Positions 16,290 through 24,437 of a DNA stretch of 26,509 nt are shown here, piece by piece. The notes beneath the pieces were generated by a model. The model saw nothing but the letters and a program-made list of their open reading frames with translations. It was not told where the DNA came from and searched no databases. The stretch's first letter is position 1. Each line of letters begins with the position of its first letter. The position numbers were made by a program, and so were the translations under genes. The DNA is from CAZUGA01 sp964619885 (GTDB taxonomy: Bacteria > Pseudomonadota > Gammaproteobacteria > Methylococcales > UBA1147), in assembly GCA_964619885.1 (NCBI GenBank), contig CAZUGA010000054.1:1-26509 (forward strand). The letters are read 5' to 3'.

Positions 16290-16961
16290 ATGAGATTAAA
16301 TCAGGTAATGCAACGATCAGAAGCGCAGATCATGGAGACCAACAAGGTGTTGAAAAACACCTATTTGCTGCTGTCTGCAACATTGTTGTTCAGTGCCGCC
16401 ACAGCCGCTATTGCTATGGTCATGAATTTACCGCCATTCAGTCCATTGTTGACCATAATCGGTTATTTTGGATTATTATTTCTGACATCAAAATTCAGTA
16501 ATAGCAGTATGGGCATCGTATGCGTATTCGCGCTGACCGGTTTTATGGGACTCACCTTGGGCCCGATTATTAACCTATACATGACCATGTTCAGCAATGG
16601 CCACGAATTGGTCATGACCGCGTTGGGCGGCACCGGAATTATCTTTCTGGGATTATCCGGCTATGCGTTAACCTCACGCAAAGATTTCAGCTTTCTGGGC
16701 GGATTTCTAATGGTCGGCATCCTGGTCGCATTTCTCGCCGGTATCGTAGCGATGTTCGTTCCCAGTATGCCGGGCATGTCGCTAGCGGTTTCTGCGATGT
16801 TCATCTTATTGATGTCGGGCATGATTCTGTATCAGACCAGTGAAATCATTCACGGTGGCGAAACTAACTATATATTGGCGACGGTGACGCTGTATATTGC
16901 AATTTACAACTTGTTCATGAGCCTGTTGCACATACTTGGTGCCATGAGTGGCGACGACTAA
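16290..16961 (+). CDS. yccA: Bax inhibitor-1 / YccA family membrane protein
   Basis: A 223-aa polytopic inner-membrane protein with about seven hydrophobic segments. The start NKVLKNTYLLLSATLLFSA and the end TNYILATVTLYIAIYNLFMS are close to the conserved ends of YccA. YccA is the bacterial BI-1 homologue that binds and inhibits the FtsH protease in E. coli. Acidic residues near the C-terminal segments are in the expected area (HGGETNYI). The frame can be opened at a TTG (16257), but the ATG at 16290 with GAGG five bases upstream gives the usual length. It is transcribed alone and followed by a strong terminator. Confidence 0.92.
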   Translation: MRLNQVMQRSEAQIMETNKVLKNTYLLLSATLLFSAATAAIAMVMNLPPFSPLLTIIGYFGLLFLTSKFSNSSMGIVCVFALTGFMGLTLGPIINLYMTMFSNGHELVMTALGGTGIIFLGLSGYALTSRKDFSFLGGFLMVGILVAFLAGIVAMFVPSMPGMSLAVSAMFILLMSGMILYQTSEIIHGGETNYILATVTLYIAIYNLFMSLLHILGAMSGDD

Positions 16962-16997
16962 GCTTAAGTTCGCCAATTTTTAACGGACTTACTGCAG

Positions 16998-17025
16998 AAA
17001 AGCCCGGCACCCGCTGGGCTTTTTT
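16998..17025 (+). terminator. Rho-independent terminator of yccA
   Basis: The stem AAAAGCCC/GGGCTTTT continues into TTTTTT, with a short GC-rich loop (GGCACCCGCT). Confidence 0.9.
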
Positions 17026-17239
17026 GTGCCTATTGCACATTTCCAAAGGCAATCTACAAGCTTTGCAAAAAACAAGGAGGCGAGCCTCTAACTTTTTTTC
17101 AAAATGTTATTTACCGTAAAAGGATATTTTTCCGCCACTTTGTGGCAGCACCAAAGTATTCAAACTCATACCCACGGGCCGGAATTCACCGGGGGCACCA
17201 TACGGTGGCGTCGATGGCAGTGGCGACAACGCCGGCGGT

Positions 17240-18307
17240 TTGTACGGTGCCGGCTTCGGTATTGCGGTCGATCCAGACGACAACGCTTGGATTTCAAATT
17301 TCGGATTCAAGACACCCAACTGCAAAGAGAAACCATCCGTTCTGGCCATCAGCGTCTCGAAATTCAATCCCGAAGGCGTGAGGCTTTCCACGCCCGATGG
17401 CGATCCTAGGATTACCGTGACTGGCGCTGCGCCTTATACGGGCGCCGCAGGCGATTTTGGTTATGTTGGTTCGGGTAATTTGAGCCAACCGCAAGGTATC
17501 CTGTCTGATAAGGAAGGTAACATTTGGGTTGCCAACTGCGTAAATAGCAGTGTGACACGGTTTCCTAAGGGAAATCCAGACAGGGTTGAGAACTATCCGT
17601 TTAATCCCGAAGAATTCGATAAACCCTTTGATGTTGCGATTGACCATCGCGGGCACGCCTGGGTCACTGGGAACGGGAGCAATAACGTGCTTGAACTCGA
17701 TCAATACGGTATGAAAATCGGTGACTGGATCACCGGGGAAGGCATCGATCGTCCAATGGGGATCGCGGTAGATAGCAAAAGTAATCTGTGGGTCGCGAAC
17801 GCAGGCGTCATGAATCCTCCTTGTCCAGCTCTCCTAGATGAACCGGATATTGGTTCAGATGGTTCAAAAAACAGAAATGCAGCAATCACGCTAATTCGCC
17901 ATCATGGCAAGATGCGCAAGGTCACAACGTTTGGAAAAGATGACGGAACACTAGACGGATTACGATGGCCTTGGGGTATCGCAATCGATGGTAAAGATAA
18001 TGTCTGGGTCGTTAATTTCGCCGGAAAAAGGATAATGCAGATGTGCGGTGTAAAACGGAATAACTGTCCACCCGGCGTTAAGACCGGAGAGCCAATTTCA
18101 CCGGACTCTGGCTATGTTAATGATGCCCTTAAACGCGTAACCGGAATCCAAATCGATCCGTCTGGTAATGTATGGGCGGCAAATAACTATGAAGAAAACG
18201 GATTAACCACCGGCCAAGAGAACCCAGGTGGACACGAAGTCGTCGTCTTTATCGGACTCGCCGCACCGGTTAAAACGCCGTTACTCGGACCGGTTATGCA
18301 ACCCTAA
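17240..18307 (+). CDS. NHL-repeat beta-propeller protein, 5'-truncated
   Basis: At least six NHL-type blades are visible, each with a GIxxDxxxNxWVxN pattern, at about residues 7, 86, 131, 174, 245 and 302 counted from the TTG at 17240. They form a secreted-type beta-propeller of unknown ligand. The coding pattern clearly continues upstream of the TTG: the same frame reads KVFKLIPTGRNSPGAPYGG in 17150-17210 and is open back to a stop at 17117-17119. There is no ATG, GTG or TTG in that extension and no signal peptide. The true N terminus therefore seems to be lost, and the gene is probably a remnant or uses an unrecognised start. It follows the yccA terminator and has no obvious promoter. Tandem cysteines in some blades suggest an exported ancestor. 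Confidence 0.7.
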   Translation: MYGAGFGIAVDPDDNAWISNFGFKTPNCKEKPSVLAISVSKFNPEGVRLSTPDGDPRITVTGAAPYTGAAGDFGYVGSGNLSQPQGILSDKEGNIWVANCVNSSVTRFPKGNPDRVENYPFNPEEFDKPFDVAIDHRGHAWVTGNGSNNVLELDQYGMKIGDWITGEGIDRPMGIAVDSKSNLWVANAGVMNPPCPALLDEPDIGSDGSKNRNAAITLIRHHGKMRKVTTFGKDDGTLDGLRWPWGIAIDGKDNVWVVNFAGKRIMQMCGVKRNNCPPGVKTGEPISPDSGYVNDALKRVTGIQIDPSGNVWAANNYEENGLTTGQENPGGHEVVVFIGLAAPVKTPLLGPVMQP

Positions 18308-18654
18308 CCCACACCCAATGAGCGAGATGATCGCCTAATCAAAAACCTAATGAATGTCGGAATAAGCGATGACTTCTCCAACCTAATTCAATAATCGTCT
18401 ACGCACCCCTCTCATTGTTGGGTTCTTCACGAGAATCCAATCATGCGCCCCAGTCTTTACTATTAATTTCGTTGTCAATTAAATTGGGATTAACAATTCC
18501 TCACCCTGCCCCCATTAATTTCAAACTTTCAATAAATTAATTCACAGATTTACCGTGTAAATTACCGGATCCAGTATTGCATTGGCAGCGTAATAGCTAT
18601 GTACACGTATTAAACGTGAACGTCATCTTTTTTTAATACATTGGGAGAATTATC
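18308..18654. other. Gene-free stretch, possible 5' region of lipoprotein gene
   Basis: About 350 bp of AT-rich sequence without a credible reading frame. A small palindrome, CACGT-attaa-ACGTG, lies at about 18603-18617. The SD GGGAGAA sits shortly before the ATG at 18655. I see no RNA gene or repeat here. Confidence 0.5.
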
Positions 18655-19518
18655 ATGGATAGACTCACGACATTGAGTAGGCTATATGGGTTTTGGCGAC
18701 CATCCACGCTTGTAGTCACCGCGCTGGCTTTAATTTTGATGATCACCGGCTGTGCAGATAATGGGACACCGGCGAACAATAACCCCTCGGTGAAAAAAAT
18801 ACTGGACCATTTTAAATTTTATAAGGTCGAAATTGATTTACGCGATGGGCGTACACCGTTAAAACTCAAAGGCCAGTTCGACAATGGGTTTAGAGATCAT
18901 CTTTTGATCAATATGACCCATTTCGGTAACCCGGTCTCCAAAAATAATGAGGGAATTCGGGATTACAATGCACATTTATCATGGTACAAATTGACTTGTA
19001 CTCAGGAAGATCAGAAAACGGCGGTAGTCACCAACCAATTTGGACGAGATTTAATCACCGTACAATTTTCCAAAGGCCTGCTGGCTCCAGCGCAGAAGAT
19101 TGAACCCGGTCAGAAATTCCCCAAAGGGCTAAATCATTTTAAATTGTATCGAATAGACAAGTTTCGTCATTTTAAGCCACGAGTTGTGACGCTTAAGGAT
19201 CAATTCGACAAGCACCCGATAAAGGTTAAATTGATAAAGCCGGAATTTTTGGCGGTACCCGTCGCTAAAAAACACGCGGGAAAATATTTTCCAAAGTTGG
19301 CTAACGCGGACGACCAAAACCATTTGGTTTTATACCGCTTTAAGCCGGTTAAGTACAATGTAACACGGACAGTTAATGATCAATTCCAAGGCGGTGATTT
19401 ACGCGAATTCTTCGCAAAGTATCTGGCCGTACCCAGCGCGAAACCCACTGTCATTGATGGCCTTCCCAAAGGTGAAAAACCACATAAGCCTGTCAACCCC
19501 TGCGGGTCGAGATATTAA
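18655..19518 (+). CDS. Four-repeat lipoprotein, function unknown
   Basis: A 287-aa predicted lipoprotein. A hydrophobic signal (about 18-32) ends in the lipobox MITGC with C33 as acylated residue. The mature part holds four degenerate repeats of about 55 residues beginning at 51 (DHFKFYKV), 106 (AHLSWYKL), 160 (NHFKLYRI) and 222 (NHLVLYRF). Each continues with a V..QF segment (GQFD, NQFG, DQFD, DQFQ) and ends in a hydrophobic-P-x-x-K element such as NPVSK, LAPAQK, LAVPVAK or LAVPSAK. The pattern recalls the DUF7450-type repeat found in secreted proteins, but I would not insist on the accession. The protein is basic and Lys-rich. A strong SD (GGGAGAA) supports the start at 18655. Function unknown; export to the envelope is likely. 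Confidence 0.8.
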   Translation: MDRLTTLSRLYGFWRPSTLVVTALALILMITGCADNGTPANNNPSVKKILDHFKFYKVEIDLRDGRTPLKLKGQFDNGFRDHLLINMTHFGNPVSKNNEGIRDYNAHLSWYKLTCTQEDQKTAVVTNQFGRDLITVQFSKGLLAPAQKIEPGQKFPKGLNHFKLYRIDKFRHFKPRVVTLKDQFDKHPIKVKLIKPEFLAVPVAKKHAGKYFPKLANADDQNHLVLYRFKPVKYNVTRTVNDQFQGGDLREFFAKYLAVPSAKPTVIDGLPKGEKPHKPVNPCGSRY

Positions 19519-19638
19519 AAGAACATTTTGATCGGCGCATTATCCCCGCGGTTTCGCCTGATCCGGCAATCGTGGGGGAATCAAAAATACAGGCATCACA
19601 AATATATGCAGGTCGATTTCTGCGGAAACGTGAGCGAT

Positions 19639-20670
19639 TTAATTGGATTCCAATTCTTGGATCTTTTTTTCTAACGCTCTAACCCGCTTTACCAGATCCG
19701 GGAGATTGCCAACTGCAGTATCGCTGCGTCTCACATCCATCAAATTCCTCGCTGGATAACCCGTAATTTTGCTGCCTGGTGGAAAAGATTTGGACACCCC
19801 GGCTTGGGCGCCTACGAATGAATCGTGTCCAATGTCTATATGGCCGACAAAACCCGCCTGACCCGCGATAAGAACACGATCCCCTATTTTGGTACTCCCC
19901 GAAATTCCGGTTTGCGCCGCAATCGCGGTATCTTCACCAATAATAACGTTGTGTGCAATCATAACTAGATTATCGATTCTTGCACCCCGTTTAATCACCG
20001 TATCGTCGACCGCACCCCGGTCGACCGTAGCGCCCGCCCCGATGTGAACGTCATCTTCAATAATTACATTACCGAGTTGGTGAATGCGTACAAATTTAGC
20101 ACCATCCTTTGCATTGCCGAAACCGTAGCTACCGAGTACTGCATTAGACCAAATTACGCATCGATCTCCGATCCGGGTTCCGTAATGGACAACCGCGTTG
20201 GGGTGAATTTCGGTATCGCGTCCAATACTGCAATTTTCTTCTATCACTACCCCACTATGAATAATGCATCCCGCGCCTAAACTGGTACCGGCGCCGATAA
20301 CGGCATTGGCGCCAACACAAACATCCGCTGCCAAATCGGTATCGAGATGAACAACGGCGCTGGAATCGATCTTTGTACTCAAGTGAGTCGAACGGTTGGG
20401 TCTAAAAACCTCGGTTGTTTTTGCCCAACAAAGATAGGGATTAGTCGTAAGCAATTGCGCTTTTGATATTCCGGGGATTTCTTTTGGAACGATAATCGCC
20501 GATGCCTGGGTAGTTTTGACCTGATCCAAATACTTGGCGCTAGATAAAAAGCTAACCTGACCGTGTTGAGCGGTAGCCAATGTTCCGGCCCCGGTGATCA
20601 CCGTATCGCCAGGACCGTTCACAATTTTAGCTCCGATTTTCTCCGCGAGTTCCATTAACGATAGTTTCAT
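19639..20670 (-). CDS. lpxD: UDP-3-O-acylglucosamine N-acyltransferase LpxD
   Basis: LpxD adds the N-linked 3-hydroxyacyl chain to UDP-3-O-acylglucosamine in lipid A synthesis, from acyl-ACP. The N-terminal uridine-binding domain (MKLSLMELAEKIGAK...GQVSFLSSAKYLDQ) is followed by a left-handed beta-helix of hexapeptide repeats (about 110-300). The catalytic histidine is in LVMIAHNVIIGE, and a C-terminal helix (VKRVRALEKKIQELE) completes the fold. The frame is open to a TTG at 20769, but starting at the ATG at 20670 gives 343 aa, the family norm. It is not in the bamA-skp-lpxD-fabZ-lpxA context, so it is either a relocated single copy or a second paralogue. Confidence 0.93.
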   Translation of the reverse strand: MKLSLMELAEKIGAKIVNGPGDTVITGAGTLATAQHGQVSFLSSAKYLDQVKTTQASAIIVPKEIPGISKAQLLTTNPYLCWAKTTEVFRPNRSTHLSTKIDSSAVVHLDTDLAADVCVGANAVIGAGTSLGAGCIIHSGVVIEENCSIGRDTEIHPNAVVHYGTRIGDRCVIWSNAVLGSYGFGNAKDGAKFVRIHQLGNVIIEDDVHIGAGATVDRGAVDDTVIKRGARIDNLVMIAHNVIIGEDTAIAAQTGISGSTKIGDRVLIAGQAGFVGHIDIGHDSFVGAQAGVSKSFPPGSKITGYPARNLMDVRRSDTAVGNLPDLVKRVRALEKKIQELESN

Positions 20671-20832
20671 GTGCTGCAGGACTTTTAGAATATTGTTGTT
20701 TGAAACGGCATTAGTATAATCGCAGACCGATCGCTTATACACCGGATTAATGCTATTCGGATAGGTCAACCGTGCGGACGGAACTCATCTATTCGTGCAT
20801 ATTACTATGCGGCCAAAACTTTACACTCCGCC

Positions 20833-20875
20833 AAAACAAACATGCCCCGCCACGAATACTCTGCGGCGAGGCACA
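20833..20875 (-). terminator. Terminator downstream of phaC
   Basis: On the minus strand GCCTCGCC pairs with GGCGGGGC (8 bp with one T-G pair) across a loop of about 13 nt, and is followed by ATGTTTGTTTT. It lies shortly after the phaC stop codon. Confidence 0.75.
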
Positions 20876-20891
20876 TTGTTAGCAATTGAAT

Positions 20892-21959
20892 TTAAGGTCT
20901 AGCGTCTAACCATTTACCAATCGCCGGGGGAATTTCTTTTTGCGCTCGGCCACTCACGTAGATACCAATATGTCCACCAGGAAATTCAATCTCCCGGTAA
21001 TCTTTGGTCCCTACCAATTTCTTTAGCGCTTTTGACGCATCGGGCGGCACCAAATGATCCAGCGTGGCATAGATGTTGAGTACCGGCATAGTCACATTTT
21101 TCAGATCTACCGTCTGTTCGCCAATACGCAAATCACCTTCAATAAATCGATTTTGCTGGAAGAAATTCTTGCAGAATTCTCGATAAGCCTGGCCTGCCTG
21201 ATCGGGACTATCAAATATCCATTTTTCCATCCGCATAAAATTCTTAACTTGCTTTTCGTTGGCTAGAATATCCACCATATCGAGATATTTTTGGCCGGTC
21301 AGGCGCATCGGTTTCAATGACAAAAATGTTTGATTCAGGAATTCACCCGACAGATTTCCAAGTGCGTCGACCATTTGATCGACATCTACGTTCTGTAACC
21401 ACCGACTCAACATATTGTCCGGTGTCTTGAAATCAACCGGGGTCACCATAGTGATCAAATTCGCAACCTTTTCCGGATGCATCGCACTATAGCAAAGACT
21501 GAAAGTCCCGCCTTGACAGATGCCCAGTAGGTTAATTTTCTCCTGGCCGTGTTGTTTACGGATCACATCAACACACCGGTCAATATAACCATTGATGTAA
21601 TCATCCAAATCCAAGAACTTGTCAGCCTGATCTGGATATCCCCAATCGATCAAGTAAACGTCTTGGCCGGCGTCCAATAAACCTTTCACCGTTGAGCGAT
21701 CTTCCTGAATATCAGTCATATACGGCCGATTTACCAGCGCATACACGATTAGCAACGGTACTGAATTTTTAGCTTTATTACTGGCAGATTTATAACGATA
21801 TAGGACTAATTTATCCTCATGGTATACCGCTTCTTTCGGGGTCACACCGGATTCAATTTCGTCCAACTCACTGAGATTTTTCAATCCTTTGGCAAGATTC
21901 GAATTAAATTGTTGGATTTCTTCGGTGGTCTTATCGGGATTCAATTTAAATGCTTCCAC
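20892..21959 (-). CDS. phaC: Class III polyhydroxyalkanoate synthase subunit PhaC
   Basis: The catalytic subunit of the PhaE-PhaC synthase polymerises (R)-3-hydroxyacyl-CoA into PHA on the granule surface. It has an alpha/beta hydrolase fold with the lipase-like box GICQGG (C148 nucleophile, matching C149 of the Allochromatium enzyme), the aspartate in LDHLVPP and the histidine in GGHIGIY. Length is 355 aa, typical of class III and much shorter than class I enzymes. The start is a GTG at 21959, preceded by AAGGAG about nine bases upstream. phaE ends 23 bp before it, so phaE-phaC form an operon transcribed away from phaA. Confidence 0.96.
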   Translation of the reverse strand: MEAFKLNPDKTTEEIQQFNSNLAKGLKNLSELDEIESGVTPKEAVYHEDKLVLYRYKSASNKAKNSVPLLIVYALVNRPYMTDIQEDRSTVKGLLDAGQDVYLIDWGYPDQADKFLDLDDYINGYIDRCVDVIRKQHGQEKINLLGICQGGTFSLCYSAMHPEKVANLITMVTPVDFKTPDNMLSRWLQNVDVDQMVDALGNLSGEFLNQTFLSLKPMRLTGQKYLDMVDILANEKQVKNFMRMEKWIFDSPDQAGQAYREFCKNFFQQNRFIEGDLRIGEQTVDLKNVTMPVLNIYATLDHLVPPDASKALKKLVGTKDYREIEFPGGHIGIYVSGRAQKEIPPAIGKWLDARP

Positions 21960-21982
21960 GTTGATTCTCCTTCGGATAATGT

Positions 21983-23098
21983 TTATTTAGCCGCTTTTGC
22001 GGAGGTGGATTTGGATACTGTTGTCGTCTTTTTGCGGGTCGTTGTTCGACGCTTCGCTGTGGCTTTGGCCGCACTGGTATTGGACTTTGCCGCAGTAGCT
22101 TTGGTCGTTCTTGTTTTGGCCGCAGGGGTCTTAGCTTTAGCCGCTGGCGCTGGTTTGGCATTGGCCAAGGCTTCAACCTGTGCTTTTAGTGTCTCGATCT
22201 CAGCGCGCATTTTCGATTTTTCGCGGCGCTCTTGTTGAAAGCGTTGCAGCAAAGTATCCATTTCTCGACGCGAAGGCATACCCAGTGTCTCAAGCGTCTC
22301 ATCCTGAATCTCACGGTGCGCCTTAGTCAACGCCATCAACGCATTTACCATGTCACCATAGGCCGAATTATAATCGGGTTTCATCACCTCTTCGGCATAC
22401 ACTTCTTCGTAACAATCGACCCAGATATCGTAAATCGCGCGGCAAGACTCTGGTTGCTCTTTACGCTTGTACATTTCCACAAATCGCTGCTGTAATAAAT
22501 CAACCGACTGCGTGCTTATATCGTTGTGCGCTTTAAGATATTCGCCGGTCGCTTTGTTGTAATTGGCCGCCAAGATTGCTAATCGCTGGAATCTCTCCTG
22601 CTTTTCCCGAGACAATCCGACGCCGGGCATGGATATCATTTTTTCGCTTAGGCTTTGCAATTGCTCGATGGATTTTGGAACGAAATCGGTACTCGAAGAC
22701 CAACCCTGACCCACCATTCTTTCAAGAAACTCCATCGGTGCGGTTGAGGCACTAGCAGAAAGCGTATCTTTAAGGCCCTCAAAACTTTTGCTCACCATAT
22801 TTTCAAAGTCATCCGCGGAATCTTGCGTATTAAACGCATCAACCAGCGTTGTATTGAGCTGCGAAGACAAATCGAAAAAAGTTTTTCCCTGGTCCAGTAA
22901 CATGGAAAATATATCATTCGTTTGAGGTTGTGCATTGTTCGACGCCGCCTTCCACCAATTTTCCATGGCGGCAGACCAGGGATTCGCAGGCTGCATTGTA
23001 GGCATTGCATTTGCGGTCATAGATTGCCAGGTGTCCATATAGGATTTCTGGTAATTCTGCCACTGATCGAATAACGAGGAATACGGAGAATTTTGCAT
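21983..23098 (-). CDS. phaE: Class III PHA synthase subunit PhaE with histone-like tail
   Basis: PhaE is the accessory subunit required by class III PhaC. The body (about 1-270) has typical PhaE segments (FDQWQNYQKSYMDTWQ; VLLQ-like YKRKEQPESCRAIYDIWVDC; LGMPSRREMDTLLQR). A coiled coil follows (about 270-310: RFQQERREKSKMRAEIETLK). The last 56 residues (about 316-371) consist almost only of A, K, T, S, P and R, with 16 Lys/Arg and no acidic residue. They resemble the AAKP-type tails of histone H1-like proteins and of the pseudomonad phasin PhaF, which binds DNA. I chose the ATG at 23098 (371 aa) because the upstream part of the open frame overlaps the promoter region. First gene of the phaEC operon. 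Confidence 0.93.
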   Translation of the reverse strand: MQNSPYSSLFDQWQNYQKSYMDTWQSMTANAMPTMQPANPWSAAMENWWKAASNNAQPQTNDIFSMLLDQGKTFFDLSSQLNTTLVDAFNTQDSADDFENMVSKSFEGLKDTLSASASTAPMEFLERMVGQGWSSSTDFVPKSIEQLQSLSEKMISMPGVGLSREKQERFQRLAILAANYNKATGEYLKAHNDISTQSVDLLQQRFVEMYKRKEQPESCRAIYDIWVDCYEEVYAEEVMKPDYNSAYGDMVNALMALTKAHREIQDETLETLGMPSRREMDTLLQRFQQERREKSKMRAEIETLKAQVEALANAKPAPAAKAKTPAAKTRTTKATAAKSNTSAAKATAKRRTTTRKKTTTVSKSTSAKAAK

Positions 23099-23123
23099 AG
23101 TGTTAGTCCATGAGCTGGGTTGA

Positions 23124-23129
23124 ATTATA
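23124..23129 (-). promoter_or_regulatory. -10 element of the phaE-phaC promoter
   Basis: A perfect TATAAT on the minus strand lies about 26 bp before the phaE ATG and implies a leader of roughly 20 nt. No good -35 lies at 17 bp, so the promoter may need an activator. Confidence 0.5.
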
Positions 23130-23142
23130 TAAATGTTCGTAA

Positions 23143-23186
23143 TTGACTTTGTAAAGGTTAGCATATACCATTTGTGCAGCGCAACA
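23143..23186 (+). promoter_or_regulatory. phaARB promoter with PhaR-like operator
   Basis: TTGACT (23143-23148) is followed, 17 bp later, by a weak TACCAT -10 (23166-23171). Directly after this is TTGTGCAGCGCAACA (23172-23186), which differs at only two positions from the motif overlapping the phasin -10. The site lies in the shared phaE/phaA promoter region, so PhaR bound here could control both directions. Confidence 0.55.
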
Positions 23187-23234
23187 ATTTACCAACCTTT
23201 CATTATTTTTAATCTTTTGACTTGGAGGAAAATT

Positions 23235-24413
23235 ATGACCACTGCAGTAATCGTAGCAGCCGCACGCACGGCGATCGGAAGCTTTTCCGGTACGCTGTCT
23301 AAAATCCCAGCCGCCGATTTGGGCGCCAAAGTGATAGCGTCCCTTATCGAGAAATCCGGCATTGACCCGGCGCAGGTCGATGAAGTCATCATGGGGCAGG
23401 TACTCGCAGCAGGTGTCGGACAGAACCCTGCACGTCAAGCCCTGATCAAAGCCGGTTTGCCCGAAACCGTTCCAGCCATGACCATCAACAAAGTCTGCGG
23501 TAGTGGCGTTAAGTCAGTGCAACTCGCCGTACAGGCGATTTGTTGTGGCGATGCGGATATCGTCATCGCCGGCGGCCAGGAAAACATGAGTCTGGCGCCC
23601 CACATTATGGACGGTTCGCGTAACGGCACCAAAATGGGGCCCATTAGCATGAAAGATTCAATGATCGTTGATGGTTTATGGGATGCGTTCAACGATTATC
23701 ACATGGGTAAAACCGCCGAAAACATCGCGAATAAATATGGTTTTAGCCGTGATGAGCAAGACGCATTTGCAGCAAACTCCCAACAAAAGGCCGAAGCGGC
23801 ACAAAAAGCCGGTAAATTCACCGATGAAATCGTACCGGTGGTAATACCTCAGCGTAAAGGCGACCCCATCGTATTCGATACGGACGAATTTCCGCGTCAC
23901 GGCACAACCGCAGAATCACTGGGCAAATTGCGAGCAGCCTTTGCTAAAGACGGCACCGTTACTCCGGGTAACGCGTCAGGAATCAACGACGGCGCGGCGG
24001 CTGTTCTCGTCATGTCTAGTGATAAAGCCGCTGAATTGGGACTCACCCCTCTGGCTACCGTAGCAGCCTACGCCAATGCGGGCGTAGATCCGAAAATCAT
24101 GGGAACAGGCCCAATTCCGGCAACCCGAAAATGCCTGGACAAAGCAGGCTGGGCTATTTCGGATCTAGACCTGATCGAAGCTAACGAGGCTTTCGCTGCA
24201 CAGGCCATGTCGGTAAACAAAGATCTGGGCTGGGATGTAGACAAGGTTAATGTTAACGGCGGCGCAATTGCGTTGGGGCACCCTATCGGTGGGTCCGGCA
24301 CACGTATTCTGGTGACTTTATTACACGAAATGATTAAACGCGATGCCAAAAAAGGCTTGGCGACATTGTGTATAGGTGGCGGACAAGGCACCGCAATTGC
24401 CGTTCAACGATAA
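23235..24413 (+). CDS. phaA: Acetyl-CoA acetyltransferase (beta-ketothiolase)
   Basis: The enzyme condenses two acetyl-CoA into acetoacetyl-CoA, the first step of PHB synthesis. Biosynthetic thiolase motifs are complete: nucleophile C88 in INKVCGSGVKS, EANEAFAAQ, H349 in LGHPIGGSG, and C379 in LCIGGGQG. The 392-aa length is standard. The frame extends upstream, but the ATG at 23235 has GGAGG 6 bases before it and starts MTTAVIVAAARTAIG, as in known PhaA. The gene is divergent from phaE and followed after 24 bp by phaR and then phaB, as one operon. Its SD region GGAGGAAA is complementary over 8 nt to small RNA copy 1. Confidence 0.96.
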   Translation: MTTAVIVAAARTAIGSFSGTLSKIPAADLGAKVIASLIEKSGIDPAQVDEVIMGQVLAAGVGQNPARQALIKAGLPETVPAMTINKVCGSGVKSVQLAVQAICCGDADIVIAGGQENMSLAPHIMDGSRNGTKMGPISMKDSMIVDGLWDAFNDYHMGKTAENIANKYGFSRDEQDAFAANSQQKAEAAQKAGKFTDEIVPVVIPQRKGDPIVFDTDEFPRHGTTAESLGKLRAAFAKDGTVTPGNASGINDGAAAVLVMSSDKAAELGLTPLATVAAYANAGVDPKIMGTGPIPATRKCLDKAGWAISDLDLIEANEAFAAQAMSVNKDLGWDVDKVNVNGGAIALGHPIGGSGTRILVTLLHEMIKRDAKKGLATLCIGGGQGTAIAVQR

Positions 24414-24437
24414 CGTTATAAAGATTGCGGTGACCAA

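Noticed and set aside
21819..22238. 139-codon plus-strand frame within phaE/phaC
   Set aside because: Antisense shadow of the Ala/Lys-rich phaE tail; low-complexity hydrophobic translation arises from the complement of AAK repeats.
22232..22495. Plus-strand frame of 87 codons inside phaE
   Set aside because: Shadow of phaE with no promoter, SD or recognisable motif.
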